A stretch of 64,000 nt of DNA, from the NCBI GenBank assembly GCA_028703175.1, contig JAQVNJ010000002.1, positions 1 to 64,000 on the forward strand, in the 5' to 3' direction. The notes beneath the pieces are model-generated. The model did not search any database and was not told the origin of the DNA. It worked only from the letters and a program-made list of their open reading frames with translations. The translations under genes and the position numbers were made by a program. This stretch comes from JAAYCB01 sp012744395. GTDB taxonomy: Bacteria > Planctomycetota > Planctomycetia > Pirellulales > Thermoguttaceae. Positions 24,374 to 33,530 of this stretch are shown here, piece after piece; within the stretch, counting starts at the first letter, position 1, and the number at the start of each line of letters is the position of its first letter.

Positions 24374-24730
24374 ATGTGGAACACGTTGCTGATGGTGGTG
24401 CTGTTCGTGGCAGCCGTCGTTCTGATCCTGCTGGTGCTGGTCCAGCGGGGGAAGGGGGGCGGTCTGGCCGGCGCTCTCGGGGGCATGGGCGGCCAGAGTG
24501 CCTTCGGTACGAAGGCGGGCGACACATTTACCAGGATCACGATCGGGGTGGCGACATTCTGGATTCTCCTCTGCGTCGTGAGCGTGGGCGCCCTGCGGCA
24601 CAGGGCGGGCAAGCTGGATGTGGCCGCGCCGACCCAGCTGCCGGCGGCGCCCAGCCAAGACGCCGGTCCTCCGGCTGGCGGTCCCCCCGCTGCTCCCGCC
24701 GCCCCGGCCGGCGAGGCGCCGGCGAAGTGA
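24374..24730 (+). CDS. secG: preprotein translocase subunit SecG
   Basis: 118 residues. The first membrane helix is LLMVVLFVAAVVLILLVLVQ, followed by the family RGKGGGLAGALGGMGGQSAFG loop and a second helix (ITIGVATFWILLCVVSVG). A long Ala/Pro-rich tail is typical of planctomycete SecG. It is part of the SecYEG channel. The 137 bp to the next gene show no clear promoter, so cotranscription with tpiA and yicC is likely. Confidence 0.92.
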   Translation: MWNTLLMVVLFVAAVVLILLVLVQRGKGGGLAGALGGMGGQSAFGTKAGDTFTRITIGVATFWILLCVVSVGALRHRAGKLDVAAPTQLPAAPSQDAGPPAGGPPAAPAAPAGEAPAK

Positions 24731-24867
24731 CCGCTTGCCCGTGGCGGTTCGCGGCTTACGGGAAAGGGGTGGTGCGTGGTTGTTGTCGATTGCCGAGGGG
24801 CGATGGCTGCGGAGCGGCAATTCTCCACGTTTGGATCGGTTGCGGCACGCGACAGGAGTAGACATCC

Positions 24868-25752
24868 GTGCTACTGAGCATGACCGGGTTCGGAGAGTCG
24901 CAATCGCAACGGGATCGGCTGGCCGTCTCGGTCGAGGTGCGCTGCATCAACAACCGCTACTTCAAGCTGATGACGCGTTCGACCGAAGGGTACGGTCCCT
25001 TGGACCCAAGGATCGAACTGCTGGTGCGGGATCGTATCCGGCGCGGTTCGATCCAGGTCAATGTTCGGGTTGAACGGGTGGCGTCGGCGGACGACTATCG
25101 CTTGAGCGAGGAGGTGCTGGAGGGGTACCGGCGCCAGTTGCGGGCGATTCAAGAGGCCTGGGGCAGCCGCCAGCCGATCGACCCGCTGCAACTCCTGATG
25201 CTCCCCGGGGTCGTCCACGAGACGGCGCCGGCCGTGGAACATATCGAGGAGGACTGGCCCCTGATCGAAGCGGCGCTGAAGCGGGCCCTCGACGGTCTGG
25301 AAGCCATGCGGCGCGAGGAGGGAACGGCGATGGCCGCCGATCTGGCGGCGAATTTGCAGGTGATTCGCTCTGCCCTGGAGAGCGTCGAGCAGCGCGCCCC
25401 GCAGGTCGTGGAGGCCTACCGCAACCGCCTGAATCAGCGTGTCGGCAAGATTCTGGCGGAGCTGAATGCCACGCTGGAGCCCGCCGACGTCCTCAAGGAG
25501 GTCGGCCTGTTCGCCGATCGCTGCGACATATCCGAGGAGATCGTTCGGCTGCGGAGCCATCTGGACCAGTTCAGCCAGATCATGGCCGCGCCCGAATCGT
25601 CGGGAAGAAAGCTGGAGTTCCTGGTCCAGGAGATGGTCCGCGAGGGCAACACGATCGGTTCGAAGGCCAACGACGTGGAGATCGCCCGCCACGTGATCGA
25701 AGTCAAGGCGGCCCTGGAGCGGATCCGGGAAATGATTCAGAACATCGAGTGA
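24868..25752 (+). CDS. yicC: YicC-family endoribonuclease-like protein
   Basis: 294 residues from a GTG start with caggag 10 nt upstream. The start MLLSMTGFGESQ and the end region KLEFLVQEMVREGNTIGSKAND are the two YicC/YloC signatures. E. coli YicC is an RNase involved in sRNA turnover. It is followed directly by gmk with overlapping start/stop signals (gagtgacgatgg), as in many genomes. Confidence 0.93.
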   Translation: MLLSMTGFGESQSQRDRLAVSVEVRCINNRYFKLMTRSTEGYGPLDPRIELLVRDRIRRGSIQVNVRVERVASADDYRLSEEVLEGYRRQLRAIQEAWGSRQPIDPLQLLMLPGVVHETAPAVEHIEEDWPLIEAALKRALDGLEAMRREEGTAMAADLAANLQVIRSALESVEQRAPQVVEAYRNRLNQRVGKILAELNATLEPADVLKEVGLFADRCDISEEIVRLRSHLDQFSQIMAAPESSGRKLEFLVQEMVREGNTIGSKANDVEIARHVIEVKAALERIREMIQNIE

Positions 25753-25754
25753 CG

Positions 25755-26348
25755 ATGGCCGAAAACGCGCGTGGCAAGTTGGTGGTTGTCTCGGGGCCGT
25801 CGGGGGCGGGCAAGTCGACGCTCCTCGCCCGGGTGCTCCGCCAGGCAGAGGTGCCGCTGGTGATGAGCGTCTCGGCCACCACGAGGCCGCCGCGACCCGG
25901 AGAACGCAACGGGGTGGACTACCATTTCCTCTCCAGGCAGGCGTTTGCCGAGCTCCGCGGCCGGGGCGAGTTCCTCGAATGCTTTGAGGTTTTTGGCAAG
26001 GGCGACTGGTATGGCACGCTCAACTCCGAGGTCACCCCTAGCCTCGATCGGGGAAAATGGGTAGTCTTGGAGATTGACGTGAGCGGCGCGGCGGCGGTCC
26101 AGGCCAAGTACCCGGAGGCGATCTCGGTCTTTGTCCATCCCGGATCCATCGACGAATTGGAGCGCAGGCTTCGCGGGCGCGGCACGGAAGACGAACCGGC
26201 CGTCGCGCGGCGACTCGCCCGAGCGCGGGATGAACTCGCCTCGGCGGGACAATACCGCCACCAGGTGATCAACGACGACCTTGACCGGGCCGCCGGCGAG
26301 GTTTGCGATATTCTCAAGCGCTATGCGGACGCAGCGCAGCGAGACTGA
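25755..26348 (+). CDS. gmk: guanylate kinase
   Basis: 197 residues from the ATG at 25755; a GTG at 25749 overlaps the yicC stop. The P-loop is SGPSGAGKST. The GMP-binding part includes SVSATTRPPRPGERNGVDYHF and VLEIDVSGAAAV, with a lid region RGTEDEPAVARRLARA. It phosphorylates GMP to GDP with ATP. Third in the tpiA-secG-yicC-gmk-rpoZ-coaC-coaB run. Confidence 0.96.
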   Translation: MAENARGKLVVVSGPSGAGKSTLLARVLRQAEVPLVMSVSATTRPPRPGERNGVDYHFLSRQAFAELRGRGEFLECFEVFGKGDWYGTLNSEVTPSLDRGKWVVLEIDVSGAAAVQAKYPEAISVFVHPGSIDELERRLRGRGTEDEPAVARRLARARDELASAGQYRHQVINDDLDRAAGEVCDILKRYADAAQRD

Positions 26349-26413
26349 TCCGAGCAGGGCACTCGGGCGGTCTGCCGTGTTTCCATGGTTGTGCCGATGG
26401 GAGGCTGAATTTC

Positions 26414-26677
26414 ATGTTGGACGAACTCCGCGACGAAGAAGTCATCAACAAGGTCGGGGGCCGCTTCAAGCTTTCGACGCTGATCCAGAAGCGCTTGGTA
26501 GCGCTCAACCAGGGGTCGCCGGCACTGGTCGACCTGCCCACCGAGGACAAGATGAAGATCGTCATCCAGGAGATCATGCAAGACAAGATCTACCTCGACA
26601 CGGAGAACAATCTCCGCGTTACCGGCGGGGAAGCGGCCGCGGGCGGACTGCCGGAATTCGATCTGGACAGCATTTAG
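26414..26677 (+). CDS. rpoZ: RNA polymerase omega subunit
   Basis: 87 residues; the ATG is preceded by ggaggc. Omega-like features: a start with DELRDEEVINKVGGRFKLSTLIQKR in place of the usual helix, then ALVDLPTEDKMKIVIQEIM. Its position between gmk and coaC is the classic rpoZ location, which supports the call. It helps assemble the beta-prime subunit. The longer in-frame extension upstream overlaps gmk and is not needed. Confidence 0.85.
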   Translation: MLDELRDEEVINKVGGRFKLSTLIQKRLVALNQGSPALVDLPTEDKMKIVIQEIMQDKIYLDTENNLRVTGGEAAAGGLPEFDLDSI

Positions 26678-26696
26678 GGCACGCTCCAGAATCCGC

Positions 26697-26780
26697 GGTT
26701 CAAGACCCGAGTTCCGTCGGATCGGTGCTCCCGGCGCGCGGCCCAGTCTTGCCCATCTGGTCATGGGGAATTGAACCTTG
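26697..26780. repeat. dispersed element with caaggttcaa ends, copy B (inverted)
   Basis: Begins ggttcaag (26697-26704) and ends ttgaaccttg (26771-26780), the exact complement of the left end of copy A. The core on the minus strand, ccccatgaccagatgggcaa then gactgggcc, matches copy A. It fills most of the rpoZ-coaC gap. Confidence 0.55.
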
Positions 26781-26801
26781 CCGCATTGAGGATGCCTTGC
26801 C

Positions 26802-27350
26802 ATGATCGGCCGCGAACTGATTGTCGGCGTGACCGGTGGAATCGCCGCCTACAAGACAGCGGCACTTGTCAGCCGGTTGGTGCAGGCTGGGGCCGGGGTC
26901 TCCGTCGTGATGACCGCATCGGCCACGCGGCTGGTCGGGCCGAAAACCTTCGAGGCCTTGACCGGGCGGCCGGTAGCACTGGAAACGTTCGCGGAACGGG
27001 GGCACCCGCACATCGAACTGGCCGATCGCGGGGAACTCCTCTGCGTGGCGCCGGCCACGGCGAACCTCCTCGCCAAGGCCGCCTGGGGCTTGGCCGACGA
27101 CCTGTTGAGCACGACGCTCCTCTCGTTCGCCGGTCCGGTCGTGCTCGCGCCGGCGATGAACACGAAGATGTGGGCCAAGGCCGCGGTCCAGCGGAACGTC
27201 CGCCAACTCCGCGAGGACGGCATGGTCCTGATCGAACCGGAGGAGGGTTATTTGAGTTGCGGGGCTCGCGGGCCAGGGCGGATGGCCGCGCCCGACAAGA
27301 TCTTCCAGGTGATTGCGGAAATCCTCGCCTCGGGGCCGGCGGCGTCCTGA
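26802..27350 (+). CDS. coaC: phosphopantothenoylcysteine decarboxylase (stand-alone CoaC)
   Basis: A 182-residue flavoprotein. Features: GVTGGIAAYKTAALVSRL at the start, HPHIELADRGELLCVAPATANLLAK with the active-site His, PAMNTKMW, and GYLSCGARGPGRM with the conserved Cys. It decarboxylates 4'-phospho-N-pantothenoylcysteine in CoA synthesis. Most bacteria have a fused CoaBC; here CoaC ends 77 nt before a separate coaB. Confidence 0.93.
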   Translation: MIGRELIVGVTGGIAAYKTAALVSRLVQAGAGVSVVMTASATRLVGPKTFEALTGRPVALETFAERGHPHIELADRGELLCVAPATANLLAKAAWGLADDLLSTTLLSFAGPVVLAPAMNTKMWAKAAVQRNVRQLREDGMVLIEPEEGYLSCGARGPGRMAAPDKIFQVIAEILASGPAAS

Positions 27351-27427
27351 GTTGCCTCCGCCAGGCGGGCGACGATCGCCTCGATCTCCAATTCCTCTCG
27401 ACCGGACAGCGCCACGCGCAGCGTGCC

Positions 27428-28057
27428 ATGCGGATTCTCATCACTTCAGGCCCGACTCGGCAGTACCTCGATCCGGTCCGCTACCTGACCAATGCTTCCA
27501 GCGGCCGGATGGGCAGCGCCCTGGCGGAGGCTTGCCTGGCAGCGGGGCACGAGGCGCTGGTCGTCAGCGGGCCGGTCGACGTGGCCTATCCGGCGGCCGT
27601 CGAGGTCGTGCCGGTGATCTCGACCGAAGAGATGCTCGAGGCCTGTCTCGATGCGTTCCCGACCTGCGATGGCTTGATCGGCGCGGCCGCGCCCTGCGAC
27701 TACCGCCCGATCCGCGTCGCCCCGCACAAGCTGGCGAAGACCGGCGGCGCGCTGAAGCTGCACCTGGTCGAGACTCCCGATGTCGTCGCCCTCTGCGGTG
27801 CGATCAAGGAGCACCAGTGGATCGTCGCCTTCGCCCTGGAGACCCAGGACCAGCGGATGCGGGCCCTGCAAAAGCTGGAACGCAAGAGCGCCGACCTGAT
27901 TGTGCTCAACGGCCCCGGGGCGATCCAAACCAGCCAGACCGAGATTGAAATCATCGACCGCCGCGGCAAAATCCTGGCGGCCTTGTCGGGCTCGAAGCGC
28001 ACGGTCGCCGAAGGGATTCTCCGAGTTGTCCACCAGCGGCTGATCTGCGGTCCCTAA
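27428..28057 (+). CDS. coaB: phosphopantothenate-cysteine ligase (stand-alone CoaB)
   Basis: 209 residues. The start is LITSGPTRQYLDPVRYLTN followed by ASSGRMGSALAEA (CTP-binding), then AAPCDYRPIRVAPHKLAKTGG with the catalytic Lys region, FALETQDQ, and LIVLNGPGAIQTSQTEIEII. It joins cysteine to phosphopantothenate. It is the last gene of the operon; its TAA overlaps the TAG of the convergent ThuA gene. Confidence 0.93.
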   Translation: MRILITSGPTRQYLDPVRYLTNASSGRMGSALAEACLAAGHEALVVSGPVDVAYPAAVEVVPVISTEEMLEACLDAFPTCDGLIGAAAPCDYRPIRVAPHKLAKTGGALKLHLVETPDVVALCGAIKEHQWIVAFALETQDQRMRALQKLERKSADLIVLNGPGAIQTSQTEIEIIDRRGKILAALSGSKRTVAEGILRVVHQRLICGP

Positions 28058-29067
28058 AGGGCATGGTCCGACGGCTTGACGTGCGGCTGGAACTGCCCGA
28101 AACCGTAGAATGTCGGCTTGAAATCACCGACGGTCTCGGCATCGGCGCAGGCGGAAAGCTTGTCCTCCAAATCGACGGCCCAGTAGGTGGCGTTGACGAT
28201 CAAGCGGCGCAGATCCTCGCACGCCAGGTCGACCGATGCCCCCATCGTCGTGCAGAACACTTTGGAGGGTTTGCCCGAGCGGCCCGTGAACGTCCTGGTC
28301 CAGGCCAGCGGCATCATCGGGTCGTTCTTCTTCCCCTCCAGCGGCGGGTCGCTCGGCTTCATCCCGGCGAGCACCTGCCCGTAAAGCAGCACCGTGGCCG
28401 TCTCGGGGAGGTTCGCCACCGTGTAGACGTCCGTTGGCCCCCAGACATCCTCCACTCCCTTGAGGATCGGGTTGTTCTTCTGTGCCGGATTGATCACCCC
28501 GCGGGTGCTCTCGACCTTGTGATGGCCGTGGTGGTTGACCCAGGTCTCGCCGAGGATCTGCTGGCCGAATCCGCCCGGCCACTCGGTGCTGCGGAAATGA
28601 TAGTGTTTGTAGCGGCTGGTTGAGTTGGCCTCGAACTTGAAGGCGTGCGTCGCCGTCCGCAATCCGATGATCGGTTTGCCGGAGTGCACGTAGCGGTCGA
28701 CGTGCTGCATCTGCTCGTCGGGCAGTTCGCGGAATCGGGTCGCAATGATCATCAGATCGGCGGTCTGGAGGTTCTCCAGCCCGGGGATGTTCTTCTGATT
28801 GACCGGGTCGATGGTCCCGTCCTGCGGATTGATCGAGAACAGGACCGTACACTTGAATCCGTGCCGCACGGAGAGGAGTTTGCCGAGCATCGGCATGGCC
28901 TCTTCCGAGCGGTATTCCTCGTCGCCGGCAATCAGCACGATGTGCTTTCCCTTGCCCGGGCCGTCGCCTCCAGGGAAGACCACCCACGGGTCGGCGGCGT
29001 TGACCGCGGTGGCGTAGATCAACAGTGCCAGCGAGCTGATGGTTCGCCAAGTCGTCTGAGTTCTCAC
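28054..29067 (-). CDS. exported ThuA-domain protein
   Basis: 337 residues from a GTG start with aggag upstream and a signal peptide (ISSLALLIYATAVNA). The ThuA/glutamine-amidotransferase-like fold shows HIVLIAGDEEYRSEEAMPML, NLQTADLMIIATRFRELP, GKPIIGLRTATHAF and TWVNHHGHHKVEST, and ends near ACEDLRRLIVNATYWAVDLED. ThuA proteins are linked to trehalose and related sugar use (3-keto sugars) in rhizobia. In planctomycetes they are numerous, exported and uncharacterised. No PQQ dehydrogenase or cytochrome gene is adjacent. Confidence 0.85.
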   Translation of the reverse strand: MRTQTTWRTISSLALLIYATAVNAADPWVVFPGGDGPGKGKHIVLIAGDEEYRSEEAMPMLGKLLSVRHGFKCTVLFSINPQDGTIDPVNQKNIPGLENLQTADLMIIATRFRELPDEQMQHVDRYVHSGKPIIGLRTATHAFKFEANSTSRYKHYHFRSTEWPGGFGQQILGETWVNHHGHHKVESTRGVINPAQKNNPILKGVEDVWGPTDVYTVANLPETATVLLYGQVLAGMKPSDPPLEGKKNDPMMPLAWTRTFTGRSGKPSKVFCTTMGASVDLACEDLRRLIVNATYWAVDLEDKLSACADAETVGDFKPTFYGFGQFQPHVKPSDHAL

Positions 29068-29685
29068 GGTTGGGCTATCTCCTGGTCGTTGAAGGCGTCT
29101 TCACTCAGCGCGAGAACCGGCTTTCCCGCACCATCGGACTGCCCATAGATTAGCCGTTCGACGAGGCGCTGGAAAGAGACCCGTCCGTCGGAGACTGCCG
29201 GACCGAGCCCCGGTTCGCGCCGCGTTGAGGCTTCCCCGGCCACCGGAACGCATGCGTTGCGACTGGCCGCGGCGATGCGTTCAGGCCGCTCTCGCGAGGG
29301 TTGCAGAGCCAGACACGACCGGGGAGGGGGATGCCGGATCGGTTGTCTCCCTCCGCTGGAATTGTCACCGTAAGTGGTTGCCTATCAACATCTTGCCATC
29401 TGGGACCGCCTTTGCCCCTGGTCGCCGAGTTAGCGGTTCGTTAACATGGCGTTAGCCCGTGGAGAGGCAACCCAGCATCCTCCTGGGTCCAGCGCCGGCG
29501 CTACCTGCGCGAGAGTCTGGATGGCACCTCGCGTCCAGTAGGCTTGGTGGCGGCTCTTGGCAGAAGGCATTGTTCAAGAGACTGCGCCAACAGCAGTCTT
29601 GTTCTTCCCCCTTCGCCTCGAGACACTCGTTTCCCGGTGCGCCGCGGCGGTTCCGCGTCACGACAGCCCAGGTTCCAATCACGTC
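29068..29685. other. 618-bp divergent intergenic region
   Basis: It lies between the leftward ThuA gene and the rightward phosphate transporter. No gene was recognised. Three short related words, gttagc, gttaac and gttagc, cluster at about 29429-29456 and could be protein-binding sites. An in-frame extension of the transporter back to 29557 lacks membrane or signal character and is not accepted as coding. Confidence 0.5.
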
Positions 29686-31323
29686 ATGGACCATTTCATC
29701 ACGATTATCACTTTCCTTGGGCTGGGAATGCTCGTTTGGGACTGTGTCGAAGTCGGCCGCAACGACGCCGCGAACATCATCAACGCGGTGTTCGGATCGC
29801 GAATTCTCAGCCGGCGGACCGCCATCTGGTTGGCCGGCGCGGCCGTCGTGCTCGGCGCTACCGCCGCCACCCCCGTGATGGAAACCGCACGGACGGGCAT
29901 TTTCGAGCCGGGCATGCTGACGCTGAAGCAGGCGATCGTCGTCTATGTCACCTTCTATCTGGTCGATACCGTCCTGCTCTACTCCTATTCCGCCTTCGGG
30001 ATGCCGGTCAGTTCCACGGCGTGCCTGATCTTCTCGCTGATGGGCGCGTCGTTCGGCCTTTCCGTGACCACCCGGGGACTCCAAGGGGCGGGCGTCGTCC
30101 AATGGGGGACGGTCGGCACCGTGGTTTCGGCGATTCTGTTCTCGATTGTGATCAGCGGAATCGCGGGGTTCCTTGCGCAACGAGTGTTCCGCGCGGCCAT
30201 CCGCGATGATTCCCAGGACCGGGAAAGCGTGCTGCTCCACGGCCCGTGGATCGCCGGTATGATGCTCAGTTGGCTCGCATGGTTCATGGTGATGAAGGGC
30301 ATGAACCACGTCGAGTGGCCGTTGATTGAATCGCTGCGGACCGACTTCATCGGGGTGTACGGCTACACGGTTGTGCTGCTGTTGCTGTGGGCGGTCTGCA
30401 CGCTCCTGGTCTACGTGGCCTTGATCCTCGCCGGCGAGTGGGGCACTCGGCGCTTGTTTCAGGGAATGGCCGTGCTGGGAATGGTCTGTATGGGCTTCGC
30501 GTTTGGGCAGAACGATTTGGCGAATTGCGCGTCGCCCGGCCTCTCGGCGCTGAACCTCTGGCAGAACGCCCGGGGGACCGGCGAGGAGGCCGTGGAAATC
30601 GCCAGCCGGATCGAGATCGGGCACTGGCAGCTGTTCGTATGCGGCCTCCTGATCGTTCTGGGGATGTCCACGCGGCACGCGCAACGGGTGACCCGCGCCG
30701 CGGTCAACACGGGGAGCCAATTCGACCGCGTGGCGCTGTACGCTCCGGACTGGTGCCAGGCAGTGGCGCGCGGACTGCTCTGGTTCCGGCCGAAAGGCCG
30801 CGCCTTGGCGCCCGAACCGAGACTTACCGAACGGGGCAAGAAGCTCCATTACGACGCCCTCCGTGCCTCGGTCATCATGGCGGTCACCGCCAGCGTGATC
30901 GCGCTGGCCAGCAGCCACGGCCTGCCGGTGTCGACAACCTACGTTGCATTCGCGGCCGTCGTCGCCACGGGTCTGGCCGATCGGGTCATGGCCCGCGGCG
31001 ATGCGGAAGTCAAAGTCGGACGCGCCATCTGGGTGATGTTCAGCTGGTTCCTGACGGCCATGATCGCCTTCGTTTCGACGGCGGTGGTGGCCAACCTCAT
31101 CTACTTCCTCGGACTGGTCGGCCTGGCACTCGCACTGGCCGCGAATCTCAGCGTCCGGTACGTCGCCAAGAAGCGTTCCGACGCCCAGGAGGAACGGATC
31201 CACCGCCGCACGCGCAACACCCAGTGGGACGACCGCGACGAAGAGCAGGGCGGCCGGCAACTGCCCGGTGCGCCGGTGTCGGCGGGCGGCTCCACGGACG
31301 CGGACCTGGGCGATGCGTCGTAG
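29686..31323 (+). CDS. PiT-family inorganic phosphate transporter
   Basis: 545 residues from the ATG that begins MDHFITIITFLGLGMLVWD. Both signature repeats are present: VGRNDAANIINAVFGSRIL near the N-terminus and FAFGQNDLANCASPGLSAL in the middle, with paired PVSSTACLIFSLMGASFG and LPVSTTYVAFAAVVATG. Roughly ten to twelve hydrophobic helices are visible. It is a low-affinity H+ or Na+-coupled phosphate symporter. The C-terminus is a hydrophilic, charged tail (HRRTRNTQWDDRDEEQGG). No PhoU-like partner (DUF47) is adjacent, although one is common for PiT. Confidence 0.93.
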   Translation: MDHFITIITFLGLGMLVWDCVEVGRNDAANIINAVFGSRILSRRTAIWLAGAAVVLGATAATPVMETARTGIFEPGMLTLKQAIVVYVTFYLVDTVLLYSYSAFGMPVSSTACLIFSLMGASFGLSVTTRGLQGAGVVQWGTVGTVVSAILFSIVISGIAGFLAQRVFRAAIRDDSQDRESVLLHGPWIAGMMLSWLAWFMVMKGMNHVEWPLIESLRTDFIGVYGYTVVLLLLWAVCTLLVYVALILAGEWGTRRLFQGMAVLGMVCMGFAFGQNDLANCASPGLSALNLWQNARGTGEEAVEIASRIEIGHWQLFVCGLLIVLGMSTRHAQRVTRAAVNTGSQFDRVALYAPDWCQAVARGLLWFRPKGRALAPEPRLTERGKKLHYDALRASVIMAVTASVIALASSHGLPVSTTYVAFAAVVATGLADRVMARGDAEVKVGRAIWVMFSWFLTAMIAFVSTAVVANLIYFLGLVGLALALAANLSVRYVAKKRSDAQEERIHRRTRNTQWDDRDEEQGGRQLPGAPVSAGGSTDADLGDAS

Positions 31324-31441
31324 TCCTTGGCCGATGCGGCCCGCGGCGGGCCGGGATCGGCGCCGCCGGCGATTGCGCCTGCGGAAGGGCCTGAGGCGGC
31401 TGCCTCGCCGAGAACGCCGATCGATCGGTCCGAAGGGGTGT

Positions 31442-32569
31442 TCATGTTCCGAGCGCGGCGCGGTAGTGCTCAAGCAGCCTCGAAGCGGTTGCGCGAATGT
31501 CGAACGCCTCTTCCGCCCGCCGCCGCGCCGCCCGCCCGAGCTCGCGCCGCAGATGGTCGTTGGCCAGCACGCTTACGACCGCCCGCGCGAGCGATTCCGG
31601 GTCGTTGGGTGGAACGAGCACCGCGGCCTGGCCGCCGGGAAATATCTCGGATGTGCCCCCCACGTCGGTCGCCACGATCGCCGCACCGGAAGCCGCCGCT
31701 TCCAGCAAGACGCGGCCGAGCGGCTCCTGCCGCGCTGGATGGACCACCACGTCGGCCGCCCGCAGCAGCCGAGCCACGTCGTCGCGCCAGCCCGGCAGGT
31801 GCATTCGGCCGGCGAGGCTCCCCGCTGCCGCCCGGCAAAGCTGTTCCTCAAAGACCACGGATTCGGCCTTGGTGGAGAAGCGCTCGCCGATGACCAGCCA
31901 GTGCACGTCCGGCAGTCGCCGGGCGACGTATTCCGCGGCCTTGACAAGGATATCCTGCCCCTTGCGCGGCCCGATCTGGCCGATTGTCACGGCGAATCGC
32001 CAGGAGTTGCCGGCGCCAACCTCCCGGGCGAGGTCGCTGCCCCCGCCGCTCGGGCGGAAGCGTTCGAGGTCGACGCCATTGTAGAGCACGTGCGTCCGCG
32101 CCTCGTCCAGGCCTTGGGCGACGTGAAAGCTCCGTGTTGCGTTGGAAACCGCGAGCAGCCGCCGATGATGGTTGAGGTCTTCCACCGCCTGGCGGCTGAG
32201 ACGCAGAATATCGCGGAGATGGGCGATGCTCGCAAGCCGCAGCGCTGAGGCCACGGGGCCGGAAAGCCTCCCCATTGAGAGACTGTTGGCGTGGAGCAGG
32301 TCTGGTTTCTGCTGATCAAGAAGTCGCGCGAGCTCCCGGCGGGCTTCCTCTTGCGAACGGGGCGCTGCGGCCGCTGTCCGCGTGGAGAAGGGCAAGACTT
32401 CGACCCCGCGGCGGCGGAGCACCTCGGCCAGGGGGCCTTGCGGGGGGCAGGCCACCGCCACGGCGAACCCGGCCCGGACAATGGCGTCAAGCGTCGCCAG
32501 CATGGACTGCTCGCCGCCGCTGAGCGTCGCGAATTCGCAAAGGACCAGGATCCGCCTTCGTGAACCCAC
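31442..32569 (-). CDS. GT4-family glycosyltransferase
   Basis: 375 residues from a GTG start. A GT-B fold: N-terminal LVLCEFATLSGGEQSMLATL, linker VLYNGVDLERFRPSG, donor domain VTIGQIGPRKGQDILVKAAE, LPGWRDDVARLLRAADVVVHPARQEPLGRVLLEAAASG and VPPNDPESLARAVVSVL. The E-x7-E-type motif (QEPLGRVLLEA) is retained. It transfers a sugar from a nucleotide donor, probably onto a lipid or polysaccharide; the acceptor is unknown. It is 73 nt downstream of dapA. Confidence 0.88.
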   Translation of the reverse strand: MGSRRRILVLCEFATLSGGEQSMLATLDAIVRAGFAVAVACPPQGPLAEVLRRRGVEVLPFSTRTAAAAPRSQEEARRELARLLDQQKPDLLHANSLSMGRLSGPVASALRLASIAHLRDILRLSRQAVEDLNHHRRLLAVSNATRSFHVAQGLDEARTHVLYNGVDLERFRPSGGGSDLAREVGAGNSWRFAVTIGQIGPRKGQDILVKAAEYVARRLPDVHWLVIGERFSTKAESVVFEEQLCRAAAGSLAGRMHLPGWRDDVARLLRAADVVVHPARQEPLGRVLLEAAASGAAIVATDVGGTSEIFPGGQAAVLVPPNDPESLARAVVSVLANDHLRRELGRAARRRAEEAFDIRATASRLLEHYRAALGT

Positions 32570-32642
32570 CGCCTCGCTTGCCTCCAGGCTCCAGACCAGC
32601 CTCCGCTCCCGGCCGATCCGTGTGGCGGCCGCCGGGTTGGTC

Positions 32643-33530
32643 TCAACAGGCGCCGTACGCCGCCAACGTGGCCCGCAGGCTGGCCTCCTGATCCGCCGAG
32701 AGCGGCGTCAGCGGCATCCGCAGCTCGCCGGTGTCGCGGCCGAGAACCTTCATGGCGGCCTTGATCGGGATCGGATTGGTCGACAGGCCGAGCATCTCGC
32801 GGCAGAGGGGAAACAGCTTGTGATGCCAGCGCCGGGCCGCCTGCATATCGCCGGCCTCGAAGGCCGAGATCATGGCGATCACGTCTTTGGGGAAGATGTT
32901 GCCGACAACGGAGATCACCCCGCGACCGCCGATGGCCAGAAGCGGCAGCGTCAGGCTGTCGTCGCCGCTGAGCACGGTCAGATCGCTGCCGGCCAGAATC
33001 TGCGATGCCTGGTCCATCGAACCGGTAGCCTCCTTGACCATCTTGATGTTCGGCATCTCCGCCATCCGCAAGATTGTCTCCGGCTCGATGTTCTTGGCCG
33101 TCCGCCCCGGGATGTTGTAGACACAGATCGGGATGTCAACCGCCTCGGCGAGGGCTTTGAAGTGTGCCAGGATCCCGTCCTGATTCGGCTTGTTGTAATA
33201 GGGGGCCACGACGAGCGCGGCATCGGAGCCGCTTTTTGCCGCCCACCGCGTCAGGCGCAGGGCCTCCTCCGTGCTGTTCGAGCCGCTGCCGGCCATGACC
33301 TTGACTCTTCCGGCCGCTGCCTCGACGACCGCCTTGACAACCCGTTCGTGTTCTTCGTGCGACAGGGTCGGCGATTCGCCGGTCGTACCGACCGGGCAAA
33401 CACAGGTTGCGCCGGCTTCCACCTGAAAGTCGACCTGGGCCTGCAATGCGGGGTAATCGACTTGTCCGTTCCGGAATGGCGTCGTCAGTGCGACCGAGAG
33501 TCCGGCGTATTCTTCAGCTCGCGTATTCAT
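32643..33530 (-). CDS. dapA: 4-hydroxy-tetrahydrodipicolinate synthase
   Basis: A 295-residue TIM barrel. The Schiff-base lysine is Lys166 (MVKEATGS), Tyr138 is in CVYNIPGRT, and Thr49-Thr50 are in VGTTGESPTLSHEEH. It condenses pyruvate and aspartate semialdehyde in lysine/diaminopimelate synthesis. Family neighbours such as N-acetylneuraminate lyase share the fold, but the GTTGE motif and full residue set favour DapA. Confidence 0.92.
   Translation of the reverse strand: MNTRAEEYAGLSVALTTPFRNGQVDYPALQAQVDFQVEAGATCVCPVGTTGESPTLSHEEHERVVKAVVEAAAGRVKVMAGSGSNSTEEALRLTRWAAKSGSDAALVVAPYYNKPNQDGILAHFKALAEAVDIPICVYNIPGRTAKNIEPETILRMAEMPNIKMVKEATGSMDQASQILAGSDLTVLSGDDSLTLPLLAIGGRGVISVVGNIFPKDVIAMISAFEAGDMQAARRWHHKLFPLCREMLGLSTNPIPIKAAMKVLGRDTGELRMPLTPLSADQEASLRATLAAYGAC

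Noticed and set aside
29557..29685. N-terminal extension of the phosphate transporter
   Set aside because: The extra 43 residues are neither hydrophobic nor signal-like; the PiT fold starts at MDHFITIITFLG.
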